DNA of 64,000 nucleotides from an uncultured Oxalobacteraceae bacterium. GTDB taxonomy: Bacteria > Pseudomonadota > Gammaproteobacteria > Burkholderiales > Burkholderiaceae_D. Positions within the stretch are counted from its first letter, which is position 1; each line of letters opens with the position of its first letter. Where the stretch lies: the NCBI GenBank assembly GCA_903862415.1, contig CAIOYD010000010.1, positions 1-64,000 of the forward strand, read 5' to 3'. The notes beneath the pieces were generated by a model. The model saw nothing but the letters and a program-made list of their open reading frames with translations. It was not told the DNA's origin and did not search any database. The position numbers and the translations under genes are program-made. Below are positions 21,537-31,635 of the stretch, in pieces.

Positions 21537-22379
21537 TTAAATAATGCCTGAACGCAAAGGTACGAAATGACATTCCTCCAGTACCGATTTGGTCCAGCTT
21601 GCGTTTCCAGTACGTTCGATCAGCTGCAACACTTGATGCCGCTCTCCCACAGGAGCAATCAAACGACCACCAATAGCTAACTGCTGCAATAAGGCATCTG
21701 GAATTTGCAATCCGGCGGCCGCCAGGATAATCCCATCAAAGGGAGCAACCTGAGGTAAACCGTGCATACCATCACCATACTGCAAACGTAAATTTGCAAT
21801 CCGAAGAGAACGCAAATTTTTCTTAGCCAATTCATGCAATGGTTTAATGCGTTCTATCGAATAAACGATTTCGCCGACTTGCGCGAGTACCGCTGCCTGA
21901 TAGCCGCAACCAGTGCCAATTTCCAAAACTGCTTTTAATTCCCTGCCATTACGCATCACTTCTATCATGCGCGCTACTATATAAGGTTGCGATATTGTCT
22001 GGTGATGACCTATAGGCAAAGACGCATCCACATAGGCCTGCGTACTTAAGGCCGACTCAATGAACTGATGCCGCGGAACGGCGTTCATGGCGTCAAGAAC
22101 CCGGACGTCTTTAATGCCCTGTTGTTGCAAACGCGCCACCATAGCACGTCGCGGACCCATTGCCTGGGTGACTGAAGCAGAGTCCCTGTGCAGCTTAAGT
22201 GGCGGCTCAGACTGTTGCACCAACTTAGTCACAGGACGGGTTCTGACCGGATGAGACTGGGAATTTTGCGTGGCAGTCTGCGGCGTGGCTACCTTTGCCT
22301 CGTGCGTAGAAGCACCCGCGCGGCGGGCAGATTTTGCACCCAGCGAAGACAGCGGTAATGGAAAGGGATGTTTAGTCAT
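21537..22379 (-). CDS. pcm: protein-L-isoaspartate O-methyltransferase
   Basis: Pcm (280 aa) repairs isoaspartyl damage with SAM. The catalytic core starts near residue 75 ([28 protein letters not shown]) and contains the SAM-binding [16 protein letters not shown] and the terminal FVPLRSGI. The first about 70 residues are Ala/Pro/Gln-rich and probably disordered, an extension common in Burkholderiales. The ATG overlaps the surE stop by one base. Confidence 0.93.
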   Translation of the reverse strand: MTKHPFPLPLSSLGAKSARRAGASTHEAKVATPQTATQNSQSHPVRTRPVTKLVQQSEPPLKLHRDSASVTQAMGPRRAMVARLQQQGIKDVRVLDAMNAVPRHQFIESALSTQAYVDASLPIGHHQTISQPYIVARMIEVMRNGRELKAVLEIGTGCGYQAAVLAQVGEIVYSIERIKPLHELAKKNLRSLRIANLRLQYGDGMHGLPQVAPFDGIILAAAGLQIPDALLQQLAIGGRLIAPVGERHQVLQLIERTGNASWTKSVLEECHFVPLRSGII

Positions 22380-23113
22380 TACCAGACTTTTTTTAATTTT
22401 GCCAGCAACTCAGTATTGGTCAGATCAATCTGCAATGGGGTGACGGAAACGTAGCCCTGCTCTATGGCATAAAAATCCGTACCCTCACCGGCCTCTTTAA
22501 CCGCACCGGCCGGTCCTATCCAGTAAATCGGATTGCCACGCGGATCGGTTGATTTAATCACTGGTTCAGACTGGTGACGCTTGCCCAGATGGGTGAGCTG
22601 AATGCCTTTGAGCTCAGCCAGAGCCCGGTTGGGAATATTCACATTCAATAAATAAGGCTGTTCGAGATGATCGAGTTTGTGCTTCACCAGATTAAGTGCA
22701 AAGCGCGCCGCATCATCGATATGGCGCCAGCCTTTTTCTGCCTGAGAAAAAGCAATCGCCGGAATTCCAAACAAATACCCTTCGGTCGCCGCCGCCACGG
22801 TGCCTGAATACAGGGTATCTTCGCCCATGTTCTGTCCCTGATTAATGCCAGAGACAATCAGGTCAGGACGGTAATCGAGCAAACCGGTCAACGCGATATG
22901 TACACAATCGGTCGGTGTGCCATCAACAAAATACACATTACTGCTCACTTTGGAAACCGATAACGGCTTATCCAGCGTCAGGGCATTGGATGCGCCGGAA
23001 CGGTTTCTTTCCGGTGCCACGATCACGACATCAGCGATTTGTGCCATGGCATCCGCCAACGCCAGCAAACCCGGCGCCAGATAACCATCATCATTACTTA
23101 TCAGGATTTTCAT
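22379..23113 (-). CDS. surE: 5'-nucleotidase / survival protein SurE
   Basis: SurE (244 aa) dephosphorylates nucleoside monophosphates. The N-terminal metal site [15 protein letters not shown] carries the NDDG signature, with [16 protein letters not shown] next. I start at the ATG at 23113, which gives the canonical N-terminus, rather than the upstream in-frame GTG at 23131. It is the first gene of the surE-pcm-nlpD-rpoS group and follows glnB by 44 bases. Confidence 0.95.
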   Translation of the reverse strand: MKILISNDDGYLAPGLLALADAMAQIADVVIVAPERNRSGASNALTLDKPLSVSKVSSNVYFVDGTPTDCVHIALTGLLDYRPDLIVSGINQGQNMGEDTLYSGTVAAATEGYLFGIPAIAFSQAEKGWRHIDDAARFALNLVKHKLDHLEQPYLLNVNIPNRALAELKGIQLTHLGKRHQSEPVIKSTDPRGNPIYWIGPAGAVKEAGEGTDFYAIEQGYVSVTPLQIDLTNTELLAKLKKVW

Positions 23114-23157
23114 TGGCCTGCTTGCTTTCACCGAAATCTACACAGTCGAAAAACCGA

Positions 23158-23499
<342 letters not shown>

Positions 23500-23541
23500 C
23501 TACTCCAGAGTGATTGCATTAAACAGGCTACAGGACAGTCA

Positions 23542-25152
23542 TCAATCCTGAAACCGGGACGTAATCGGATAACGCCAGTCACGTCCAAAAGCACGGTGGG
23601 TTACACGGATACCGACTGGCGACTGACGACGTTTGTATTCATTAATTTTAATTAACCGGGTAATCCGGTCGACATCTACTTTACTATATCCGGCAGCGAC
23701 GATCGTTTCGGTCGACATATTTTCTTCCATATACATCTGCATGATGCCATCGAGTATCTCATACGGTGGCAGTGAGTCCTGATCGGTCTGATCGGGACGC
23801 AATTCGGCCGAAGGCGCACGGGTAATGATACGTTCAGGGATCACCACCGACAAACTGTTACGGTAACTGCACAGACGGTACACCAGCGTTTTGGCAATAT
23901 CTTTGAGGACCGCAAAACCACCAGCCATGTCGCCATACAGCGTGCAATAGCCTACGGCCATTTCACTCTTGTTGCCGGTAGTGAGTACGATGGCACCAAA
24001 TTTATTGGATAAGGCCATAAGCATAGTGCCACGAATACGCGCCTGAATATTTTCTTCGGTCGCATCCAGCGGCAAACCGGCGAATTCCTGCGCCAGCGTG
24101 GCGCGAAATGCATCAAAACAGGGGTTAATCGAAATTTCATCATACCTGACGGCCAGTTTTTCCACCATCTCACGTGAATCCAGCCAGGAAATTTCGGCCG
24201 TATACGGTGACGGCATCATCACGGCCCTGACCTTATCCGCTCCCAGTGCATCAACTGCAATGGCCAGAGTCAGTGCCGAATCGACCCCGCCAGACAAGCC
24301 CAGCAGCACACCAGGAAAACCATTTTTAACTATGTAATCACGCACGCCCAGCACCAGTGCCTCATACACCTGAGCTTCGACCGACAGTTCGGCCGCCAGC
24401 TGGCCGGGCTGTGGTTGGGCGTCAACAAAGTCCACCAACTGCATTTCTTCGACTGCGTGACCGAGTTGCGCGACCAGTTTACTATGACTGTCCATGACAA
24501 ATGAATTGCCGTCAAAGAGCAGCTCATCCTGCCCACCGACCAGATTGGCATAAGCCAGCGACATGCCCTGACTGATGACATTGTCACGCATGACCTGATA
24601 GCGCAAATGCTGTTTATTCATATGGAAGGGGGAACCGTTAAGCACCAGCAGTACCTGCGCGCCAGCAGCTCTGGCCTGTGCCGGCACTGCGGGCTTCCAG
24701 GTATCTTCACAAATCACCACGCCGAACTGCACACCTTGAACAGCAAATACCAGTGGCTCATGTCCGGATTCAAAATAGCGTTTTTCATCAAACACATGCC
24801 CATTCGGCAAATCCTGCTTGCAGTAGGTGGCCAAAATACGGCCATCGAGCAGCACTGAGGCGGCATTGAAATGCTGACCATCACGGGCAAATGGATGACC
24901 TACGAGTACATGCAATCCAGTAAATTGCCCCAGACGGGTCGCGAGCTGTTCAAGCGCAAGTTGGCTGTTACGGTAGAATGCTCCACGCAAGAGCAGATCT
25001 TCCGGTGGATATCCTACCAAAGACAATTCCGGTGTAAGTACAATATGAGCACCTTGTTGCCAGGCGCGCCGGGCGTAATCGAAAATACGTTCGGCATTGC
25101 CGGACAGGTCACCCACGGTGCTATTCATTTGTACCAAGGCTAGCTTAATCAT
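23542..25152 (-). CDS. nadE: glutamine-dependent NAD+ synthetase
   Basis: NadE (536 aa) has two modules. The N-terminal nitrilase-like glutaminase shows the Glu-Lys-Cys triad in TPELSLVGYP, CKQDLPN and VVICEDTW, and the C-terminal NAD synthetase shows the PP-loop LGLSGGVDSALTLA. It amidates deamido-NAD using glutamine. The ATG at 25152 gives MIKLALVQMNSTVGDL. The longer frame into the opposite gene is unlikely. Its start is only 18 bases from the divergent acyltransferase ATG. Confidence 0.95.
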   Translation of the reverse strand: MIKLALVQMNSTVGDLSGNAERIFDYARRAWQQGAHIVLTPELSLVGYPPEDLLLRGAFYRNSQLALEQLATRLGQFTGLHVLVGHPFARDGQHFNAASVLLDGRILATYCKQDLPNGHVFDEKRYFESGHEPLVFAVQGVQFGVVICEDTWKPAVPAQARAAGAQVLLVLNGSPFHMNKQHLRYQVMRDNVISQGMSLAYANLVGGQDELLFDGNSFVMDSHSKLVAQLGHAVEEMQLVDFVDAQPQPGQLAAELSVEAQVYEALVLGVRDYIVKNGFPGVLLGLSGGVDSALTLAIAVDALGADKVRAVMMPSPYTAEISWLDSREMVEKLAVRYDEISINPCFDAFRATLAQEFAGLPLDATEENIQARIRGTMLMALSNKFGAIVLTTGNKSEMAVGYCTLYGDMAGGFAVLKDIAKTLVYRLCSYRNSLSVVIPERIITRAPSAELRPDQTDQDSLPPYEILDGIMQMYMEENMSTETIVAAGYSKVDVDRITRLIKINEYKRRQSPVGIRVTHRAFGRDWRYPITSRFQD

Positions 25153-25170
25153 GTGAAGGCTATTATTTAT

Positions 25171-26310
25171 ATGCAAGTAGCGAATTATCGCACGGCTGTC
25201 ATCAAAAATTTAGCTGAAATTTCCCCAGCACAATGGGAGCAATTGCGTTGCGCCCCATTTAATCAGGATGACAATCCCTTTTTAGCCTATGCCTACCTGC
25301 GCGCACTGGAACAATCAGGCTGCGCCTGTGACGCTACCGGCTGGAGCACCCATTTTCTAACGGTCTGGGATCAAGATCAGTTGCAGGCCGCCATGCCGAT
25401 GTATTTAAAAAGCCACTCGTATGGCGAATATGTGTTCGACTGGGCCTGGGCACGCGCCTTTGAACAGCACCAGTTGCCCTATTATCCCAAATTGCTCAGT
25501 GCGATTCCGTTCACGCCGGTTACCGGCGCACGACTGCTGGCGCGGAATGCTGCCGCCATGACGGCCTTGCTCACGTTTTTGCAATCGCTACTCGGCCGTG
25601 CCAGCTCGTGCCACATTTTATTCACCAGCGAGCGGCAGGCGCAGCTTTTGCAGACCGCCGGATTTATGCTGCGCTATGGGGTGCAGTTTCACTGGTCCAA
25701 TCCGGGATATGTGGATTTTGCTGACTTTCTGACCCGACTGTCGGCAAAAAAAAGAAAAAATATTCTGGCCGAACGCCGCAAAGTCGCTGACATCCGCTTC
25801 CAGCACAAGGTGGGGAAACAGATTACGGCTGCCGACTGGGCGTTTTTTTTCCGCTGTTACCAGCATACTTATGCTGAACATGGCAGTACAGGTTATCTGA
25901 ATCTGGATTTTTTTCAACAAATTGGTGCTGACATGCCGGAAAATCTGTTAATGATTATCGCCGTACGTGCAGATCAGCCGATTGCAGTCTCGCTGCTGTT
26001 TCACACCAAAGACACCATGTATGGTCGTTACTGGGGTTGCATTGAGTATCACCCTTGTTTGCATTTTGAAACGGCCTATTACCAGCCACTGGAATTTTGC
26101 ATTGCCAACCAAATCCGCTATTTTGAAGGTGGTGCGCAGGGCGAACATAAAATGGCGCGCGGCTTTTTGCCCAATACCACTTACTCGGCACATCAGGTCA
26201 GTCACCCAGGTTTTGCACTAGCCATAGCCCACTTTCTGCAGCAGGAACAAGCGGGGATGAATGATTACATTGATGAATTAAGCGAACGCAATCCCTTTGG
26301 GAAAACTTAA
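25171..26310 (+). CDS. FemAB-like predicted N-acyltransferase (COG3146 type)
   Basis: A 379-aa cytoplasmic protein that I assign to the predicted N-acyltransferase/peptidogalycan-biosynthesis-like family (GNAT fold). Landmarks are NPFLAYAYLRALEQSGC near the N-terminus, the central RLSAKKRKNILAERRKV, and the conserved C-terminal RYFEGGAQGEHKMARGF and ERNPFG. The substrate is unknown. The start is uncertain: ATG at 25171 has GAAGG about 11 bases upstream, while the GTG at 25153 abuts the nadE start. It is followed by an intrinsic hairpin and seems to be a single-gene unit. Confidence 0.8.
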   Translation: MQVANYRTAVIKNLAEISPAQWEQLRCAPFNQDDNPFLAYAYLRALEQSGCACDATGWSTHFLTVWDQDQLQAAMPMYLKSHSYGEYVFDWAWARAFEQHQLPYYPKLLSAIPFTPVTGARLLARNAAAMTALLTFLQSLLGRASSCHILFTSERQAQLLQTAGFMLRYGVQFHWSNPGYVDFADFLTRLSAKKRKNILAERRKVADIRFQHKVGKQITAADWAFFFRCYQHTYAEHGSTGYLNLDFFQQIGADMPENLLMIIAVRADQPIAVSLLFHTKDTMYGRYWGCIEYHPCLHFETAYYQPLEFCIANQIRYFEGGAQGEHKMARGFLPNTTYSAHQVSHPGFALAIAHFLQQEQAGMNDYIDELSERNPFGKT

Positions 26311-26337
26311 AATAATCAACTACTTAAGAAATCAATT

Positions 26338-26358
26338 GGTGCTTAATTTGTAAGCACC
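26338..26358 (+). terminator. terminator-like hairpin after the acyltransferase gene
   Basis: GGTGCTTA (26338-26345) and TAAGCACC (26351-26358) form a perfect 8-bp stem with a 5-base loop, 28 bases beyond the stop, followed by TGTTAAAATG. Confidence 0.65.
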
Positions 26359-26638
26359 TGTTAAAATGACGCTACAAATATACTCCCCCTGCATCTCCAT
26401 ACATCAAAGCGCTTTTTATGGCTTTTTTAAAACTTAAATTACTGTATATGTATGAGTATATAAATTACTTCTTATATTTAAAGGAATTTGGACGTTTTAT
26501 TTGATATATATACTCCCGTATGTATTTTGCTTCATTTATTAAATAAATTGCTTCAATTCGAGAAGCCGTTTGACCTGCTTGCTAATATACCTAATAATAC
26601 TTGCCATACAGAAAATATAAAGGCGCCTTCATACCACC
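26359..26638. other. AT-rich intergenic region upstream of the kinase gene
   Basis: No gene is supported here. It is strongly AT-rich with several TATA-like words (for example near 26448-26480 and 26505-26515), so it probably holds the promoter of the Ser/Thr kinase gene. I cannot choose one promoter with confidence. Confidence 0.4.
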
Positions 26639-27667
26639 ATGATTCCAAGTTCAACTACTATTCACCCCAGCATGACACCAATCAAAAAAGTGGGTCGATT
26701 CATGCTCTACCGTGAACTTGGTCGTGGCGCAATTGGTACGGTGTACTTTGGGCACGATCCGGTCATTGACCGCGCGGTGGCGATTAAAATATTTCACAAT
26801 TTACCTTCCACCCAGGAAAAAAAGCAACGCGATCAAATCTTCATGAATGAAGCGCGCGCAGCAGGTCGGCTTTCGCATCCGAATATCATTACCATTTTCG
26901 ATGCCGCCAGCGAAGGAAACATCAGCTTTATCGCCATGGAGTTTTTGCAGGGCCAGGATTTGCGACAGTTTTTAGCCGACAATAAACCTTTGCCGTTTTT
27001 AATCGCCGCCCAGATGCTGCAAAAAATTGCTGAGGGTCTGGAATATGCCCACAATGAAGGCGTGATTCATCGCGACATCAAGCCGGCCAATATTTTCATT
27101 CAAGAAAATATGCAAACCAAATTGGTCGATTTTGGTATAGCCCGCGCTGTCAAACGCGAAACCACCGCCAACAATGAACAGCCGGCGACCTTATTCAACA
27201 ATAATATTCTCGGCACACCGAATTACATGTCACCGGAACAGGCGCAGGCCAAACCGGTCGACAAGCTGACCGATATTTACTCACTCGGCGCAGTCATGTT
27301 TGAAATGCTCACGCGGCAAAAACCTTTCCAGTCACGCGACATGGAAAGCCTGATCCACATGATTGTGCATAAACAGGTCAGAACACCGCACGAAATCAAT
27401 CCTGAGATTCCCCATGCGCTCTCGCGTATCGTCTTGAAGGCAATGTCCAAACTGCCGGAAAAACGCTATCAGTCTGCAGGCGAAATGGCACAGGAATTGC
27501 GCCGCTTTGTACTCACAGAAAAACGCGACCAGAAACATGCTGGCGGCAAAGCCAGCCGCAAGTCAGAAAATTCAGGTGAACCGCATGGAAGATTATTTTG
27601 GATCAGCTGCGTCGCGATTTTGATTGCGCTCGCTGTAACGATGAATTCCTGGTTAGGGAAGTGGTAA
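26639..27667 (+). CDS. Ser/Thr protein kinase with C-terminal membrane anchor
   Basis: A 342-aa Hanks-type kinase. The glycine loop ELGRGAIGTVYFG (26-38), Lys50 (VAIKIF), Glu71, the catalytic HRDIKPANI (144-152), DFG (164-166) and SPE (198-200) are all intact, so it should be active. A basic linker (about 296-318) precedes one hydrophobic helix at about 319-336 (LFWISCVAILIALAVTMN), leaving only about six residues beyond it: a tail-anchored kinase without a sensor domain. The ATG at 26639 lacks a clear Shine-Dalgarno sequence. The ATG twelve codons later (MTPIKKVGRF) is an alternative. No phosphatase gene is adjacent. Confidence 0.9.
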   Translation: MIPSSTTIHPSMTPIKKVGRFMLYRELGRGAIGTVYFGHDPVIDRAVAIKIFHNLPSTQEKKQRDQIFMNEARAAGRLSHPNIITIFDAASEGNISFIAMEFLQGQDLRQFLADNKPLPFLIAAQMLQKIAEGLEYAHNEGVIHRDIKPANIFIQENMQTKLVDFGIARAVKRETTANNEQPATLFNNNILGTPNYMSPEQAQAKPVDKLTDIYSLGAVMFEMLTRQKPFQSRDMESLIHMIVHKQVRTPHEINPEIPHALSRIVLKAMSKLPEKRYQSAGEMAQELRRFVLTEKRDQKHAGGKASRKSENSGEPHGRLFWISCVAILIALAVTMNSWLGKW

Positions 27668-27712
27668 GACGGGTTAATAATTTTACTGCGTCATTAATGA
27701 TAAATATAAATT

Positions 27713-27808
27713 TTCGTCGTTCCCGCGGGATCAGGCGGGAACACAGTGTCGTTATGCTCTTATTTTAACGACACCGGATTCCCGCCAAACCCACGCGGGA
27801 ATGACGAA
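27713..27808. repeat. long inverted repeat with TTCCCGC/GCGGGAA arms
   Basis: TTCGTCGTTCCCGCG at the left end pairs with CGCGGGAATGACGAA at the right end, and inner arms TGTCGTTA (27747-27754) and TAACGACA (27766-27773) also pair, with GGCGGGAA/TTCCCGCC between. The whole can fold into one long hairpin. It resembles the widespread proteobacterial intergenic palindromes containing GTCATTCCCGC. It fills the gap between the convergent kinase and ppa genes and may serve as their shared terminator. Confidence 0.75.
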
Positions 27809-27817
27809 GATAAGAAA

Positions 27818-28357
27818 TTATTCCGCCAGCGATTTTTTATAAGTACTCACGCCATCCATAATTTCTTTATGCGCTTCAACAGAATCGCCCCAACCTTCAA
27901 TTTTGACCCATTTGCCTTTTTCCAGATCTTTGTAATGTTCAAAGAAATGCTGGATCTGACGCAGACGTAATTCATTCAGATCAGTTGGTTTTTGCCAGTG
28001 CGAATATATCGACAGAATTTTGTCGATTGGCACCGCCAGCACTTTGGCATCAGAACCGGCTTCATCGGTCATTTTTAAAACACCAATGGCACGGCAACGC
28101 ACCACCACACCAGGAATAAGTGCCAGCGGAGTAATCACCAGCACATCCACCGGATCACCGTCACCGGCGATAGTTTGCGGCACATAACCGTAGTTACATG
28201 GATAATGCATGGCCGTACCCATGAAACGATCAACAAAAATGGCACCGGTAGCTTTATCCACTTCATACTTGATTGGATCGGCATTCATCGGAATTTCAAT
28301 GATCACGTTAAAATCATTCGGCAAATCACGGCCGGCGGGTACGCTGTTCAAACTCAT
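27818..28357 (-). CDS. ppa: inorganic pyrophosphatase
   Basis: A 179-aa family I pyrophosphatase that hydrolyses PPi to drive biosynthesis. The signature [10 protein letters not shown] holds the metal-binding aspartates (about 68-77), with [11 protein letters not shown] before it. The conserved [15 protein letters not shown] start and the [14 protein letters not shown] end give full length. It follows hemY and could share its transcript. Confidence 0.97.
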   Translation of the reverse strand: MSLNSVPAGRDLPNDFNVIIEIPMNADPIKYEVDKATGAIFVDRFMGTAMHYPCNYGYVPQTIAGDGDPVDVLVITPLALIPGVVVRCRAIGVLKMTDEAGSDAKVLAVPIDKILSIYSHWQKPTDLNELRLRQIQHFFEHYKDLEKGKWVKIEGWGDSVEAHKEIMDGVSTYKKSLAE

Positions 28358-28407
28358 AGTGCTTCTTTCTAAGTAAAAATAACCTGCATTAAAACAAAAT
28401 TAATCGA

Positions 28408-29595
28408 TTAAATCAGGGCACAGGCACGGTAATAGTGTGCTGCCTGTTCGCTCTCACCGAGCTGTTCGTTGAGTTGCGCCAGACGTAAATTGGCCTCGCG
28501 CAGACATACTGGTTCGGAGCCGTACATCAATGCCTGCTGCAGACTCAGTTCAGCTTTACCCCATAATTTTTGCTGCAGACACAATACCCCCATCGTCAAT
28601 GCCAGATCAGGGTCAGTCGGATACGATTTGAGCCATACTTCGCAGCGTTCAATTTGATTCAGCAGTGCCGCACTGCCTTCTTTGGCAGCTGTATCACGGT
28701 AGGCGATGATCAGTCTTTCATCCCAGTCTGCCTGCAACGCTTTTTCCAGCAGATTGCGCGCTTCATCATACAAACCCTGAGCAACCATGGTGCGGGCTGC
28801 CAGACAGGCAACAAAAGGTTTTAATCGATCTTCGGCCGGAATGCTGAACCACAGGCGCCGTATGGATTCAGGATCGTGACTGCGGTCAGACAGTAAATCC
28901 TGATAAGCCAGTTCGCGCAATCGCAATGACAGTGCAGGATGCAACGAGCGATGTTTATCCAACGCTCTCACCAGACGCAGAACTTCACTCCACTGTTTGG
29001 CTTGTTGATTGGCTTTCAGAGCCCAGCGCAGCACATGAATATGACGGGTACCGTTGGCATTTAATTCCTTTACTGCCTGCAGTGCCTGGCTGGACTGATG
29101 TCCATCCACCAGCAATTCGGTCATGCTGACGAGTCGTGCCACCTTGTAGGGCTGATTATCTTCGATGCCAGCCAGCCAGGCATCGCGCCGATCAGACTGC
29201 CCCATATTATGCGCCGCGCGCGCCGCAATCAGGGCTGCCAGAGCCGCATTATCAGGCAGCTCGGCCGCGCGCATGGCTGCTTTTTCGGCATGACCAAAAC
29301 GACCTTCAAAAAAAGCTTTGAGCGCATCACGCAGCGCCTTGTTGCCGTCGCGCTCACCTTTGGTACGCCGGTAGATCGCTACCCGTTCCGGCATTTGCCT
29401 GGTCAGATTAATGGTATAAAACAGCACACCCAGCATGGTGAATACCACCAGTGTGGCCACAATAAATAAATTGAGTGACATGTCTATCCGGTACGGCGGA
29501 TAAAACAGCACCACGTTGCCGGGATTAAAGTGCGCCGACAGAGCCAACAGAACGGCCGCGGTAAACAACAGCACTAAACGTATAAAAAAACCCAT
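28408..29595 (-). CDS. hemY: HemY-type heme-biosynthesis membrane protein
   Basis: A 395-aa inner-membrane protein with two N-terminal helices (FIRLVLLFTAAVLLALSAHF and LFIVATLVVFTMLGVLFY, about 3-65) followed by a TPR-rich periplasmic or cytoplasmic domain. Proteobacterial HemY is of unknown exact role, probably late heme biosynthesis, and is not the Bacillus coproporphyrinogen oxidase. I start at 29595 because GAGGAA lies eight bases upstream. The open frame extends 17 codons further. Last gene of hemC-hemD-hemX-hemY. Confidence 0.92.
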   Translation of the reverse strand: MGFFIRLVLLFTAAVLLALSAHFNPGNVVLFYPPYRIDMSLNLFIVATLVVFTMLGVLFYTINLTRQMPERVAIYRRTKGERDGNKALRDALKAFFEGRFGHAEKAAMRAAELPDNAALAALIAARAAHNMGQSDRRDAWLAGIEDNQPYKVARLVSMTELLVDGHQSSQALQAVKELNANGTRHIHVLRWALKANQQAKQWSEVLRLVRALDKHRSLHPALSLRLRELAYQDLLSDRSHDPESIRRLWFSIPAEDRLKPFVACLAARTMVAQGLYDEARNLLEKALQADWDERLIIAYRDTAAKEGSAALLNQIERCEVWLKSYPTDPDLALTMGVLCLQQKLWGKAELSLQQALMYGSEPVCLREANLRLAQLNEQLGESEQAAHYYRACALI

Positions 29596-29614
29596 TATGC
29601 TAACTTCCTCTGTT

Positions 29615-30793
29615 TTATTGCTTAACCGTGAAATTACGCACGGCATTCAGGCTTTCCGCCAGACTGGGCATTTCGATCGACACATTGCTGTTTTGAATCT
29701 GACGTAACAGCGCCTGCACGGTCTGCGTCTGTTTTGCACGAGTATCAAAATAGCGGGCAATCTCATCCTGGGCGGCGATCATATCGCTGCGGAACGGCGT
29801 TTCGCTACGTGACAGCAGAGCCAGACGGGCATTGAGCAGGCGCAGCTTGACATTTTCTTTGGCAAAATAGCCCTGACTGGGTGCCAGCAACAGCGCATCA
29901 GGATTTTCTACATTACGAATTCTGACCAGCTGGCGCAGGTGATCCACCATCTCGGTTGACCAGCTCTGCCAGCGATCATCGAGCCACAGCATCCAGCCGG
30001 CAGCGGTACCCACTTCTGCAGGATGAGCTTCTTTACTGTCTTTGGCCAGTGCTTTGGGCACAGCCGGTTTTACTGGTTCGCGGACTTTGACCGGACTGGC
30101 AATGACTACCTGATTTTCATCAACCCATAACGGCATGGTTTCCACCTGGGCGATAGCACTGTCGAGACGCAGGGCAATGCCGGGCAAGTCCAGATTGGGC
30201 AAGGCTTTTAAGCGATCAATATCGTGTGCAATCGAGCGGCGTATGGTGATAAATTGTGGTTTATCGGAACGCGCCAGACGGGCATCGGCATTTTGCAACG
30301 CAATCAATGCTCCCTGGACGTTGCCAGATAACTGCAACTGCTGACTGGCGGTTGACAATACCTGTTCAATTTCGGATAAGGCCCAGTCATCGCGATTTTT
30401 GGACAGGTCCTGATACAGTTGCTGCAGTGCCAGCGCATGGCTTTCGGTTTCTGCCTGCTTACTTTCAAGCACACCCACCTTCACCTGCACTTCTTTGGCA
30501 ATTTCCTGGAATGACTTGGCTGTGGCTTTGGTTTCCGCATTGCTGACGTCAACGAATTGCAGTCGCCGGGCCAGCTCTTCGCGCAACAGGCTGATCTGAT
30601 TGGTGGAACTCCACCACTGGGCCACCAGCAGCAAGGCCAGCAGCGCCATGATCAGCGAAGTAAAATTGGCTGCCACAAACGCCGCCGGACGGGAATGGCT
30701 GGCGGTTGGTGCAGCCGCTGGTGACAACGCAACCGCCGGATCAACGGTTGGCGGAGTTGTATTTGAGGAATTTGAGTTCAAGGAATCGTTCAT
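29615..30793 (-). CDS. hemX: HemX family protein
   Basis: A 392-aa protein with a Ser/Pro/Ala-rich cytoplasmic N-terminus, one transmembrane helix (FTSLIMALLALLLVAQWW, about 45-63), and a coiled-coil/helical periplasmic domain (LREELARRLQFVDVSNAETKA). HemX is annotated in many genomes as a putative uroporphyrinogen methyltransferase, but no SAM motif is visible here. Its role is probably organisational. It overlaps hemD by 4 bp (ATGA). Confidence 0.9.
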   Translation of the reverse strand: MNDSLNSNSSNTTPPTVDPAVALSPAAAPTASHSRPAAFVAANFTSLIMALLALLLVAQWWSSTNQISLLREELARRLQFVDVSNAETKATAKSFQEIAKEVQVKVGVLESKQAETESHALALQQLYQDLSKNRDDWALSEIEQVLSTASQQLQLSGNVQGALIALQNADARLARSDKPQFITIRRSIAHDIDRLKALPNLDLPGIALRLDSAIAQVETMPLWVDENQVVIASPVKVREPVKPAVPKALAKDSKEAHPAEVGTAAGWMLWLDDRWQSWSTEMVDHLRQLVRIRNVENPDALLLAPSQGYFAKENVKLRLLNARLALLSRSETPFRSDMIAAQDEIARYFDTRAKQTQTVQALLRQIQNSNVSIEMPSLAESLNAVRNFTVKQ

Positions 30794-31608
30794 AGGTAAG
30801 ATTGTAACGCGAGCAGCAAGTTTGCGTCGCCGGGTCCAATAAGGTGAATATTCTTAAACTGACATTTTTCTGCCGTTTCAGCAATGCGTTGATGAGATAC
30901 TAACAGAATTACCTGTTGTAACTTAACAACGCCAGCCTCTCCTGCCAGCTGTCTGGTTAATTCCGTGAGCGTTCTAAGCGCTTCCGAACTACTCATCAGC
31001 CACACACTTTGACATGTTAGCAGCTCCTGCAATTGCTTACCGAGTTTCTGTGCATATGACTCACTCTGAAGGCAGGCAGTCAAGGGAGACAGTCGCTGAT
31101 AAGCAATCACCTTGGTCACCCGTATGTTGTGGGCAATAAGTGCATCGGCAAACAGCTCACGGCCGGTTTCGGCACGCACAATCAGCACATCCCTATCGGC
31201 AAAAGCCGCTAAATCCATGGTTTGCAACAGTGCTTCCGAATCGGCCCGCCCGCTCGGACAATAAATACGTGTCACGGCATCGGTAATCCCGTGCTCTCCA
31301 AGTGCTGCCCGACTTCCTTCACCAACGACGGCGATGGCAACACCGGCCGGCCAGACTAAGCCCAACGTATCGAGAGCCTGAAACACGGCATGAACGGCAT
31401 TCGGACTGACAAAGGACACCAGTGCAAAATGCGCCAGATCGGCCAGCACGGCTTGAAACAGGCGGCGCTCTTGCCCTGCCTCTGGCAACGGGGCAATTTC
31501 CTGCAAGGGAAACAGTTCGGTCACAAAGCCAAGTTGCGTCAGCCGCTGCGCCAGAGGCAATCCCTGGGCAATCGGTCTGGTGATGACAATCGAATGGGCA
31601 ATAGTCAT
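30790..31608 (-). CDS. hemD: uroporphyrinogen-III synthase
   Basis: HemD (272 aa) cyclises hydroxymethylbilane to uroporphyrinogen III. The family is weakly conserved, but the two-lobe layout is clear: ITRPIAQGLPLAQRLTQLGF at the N-terminus, LVSFVSPNAVHAVFQAL, and VWLMSSSEALRTLTEL in the second lobe. Its position directly after hemC supports it. The 4-bp overlap with hemX indicates coupling. Confidence 0.93.
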   Translation of the reverse strand: MTIAHSIVITRPIAQGLPLAQRLTQLGFVTELFPLQEIAPLPEAGQERRLFQAVLADLAHFALVSFVSPNAVHAVFQALDTLGLVWPAGVAIAVVGEGSRAALGEHGITDAVTRIYCPSGRADSEALLQTMDLAAFADRDVLIVRAETGRELFADALIAHNIRVTKVIAYQRLSPLTACLQSESYAQKLGKQLQELLTCQSVWLMSSSEALRTLTELTRQLAGEAGVVKLQQVILLVSHQRIAETAEKCQFKNIHLIGPGDANLLLALQSYL

Positions 31609-31635
31609 GCGCTTGAAGTACCTGCCGGATAAAGA

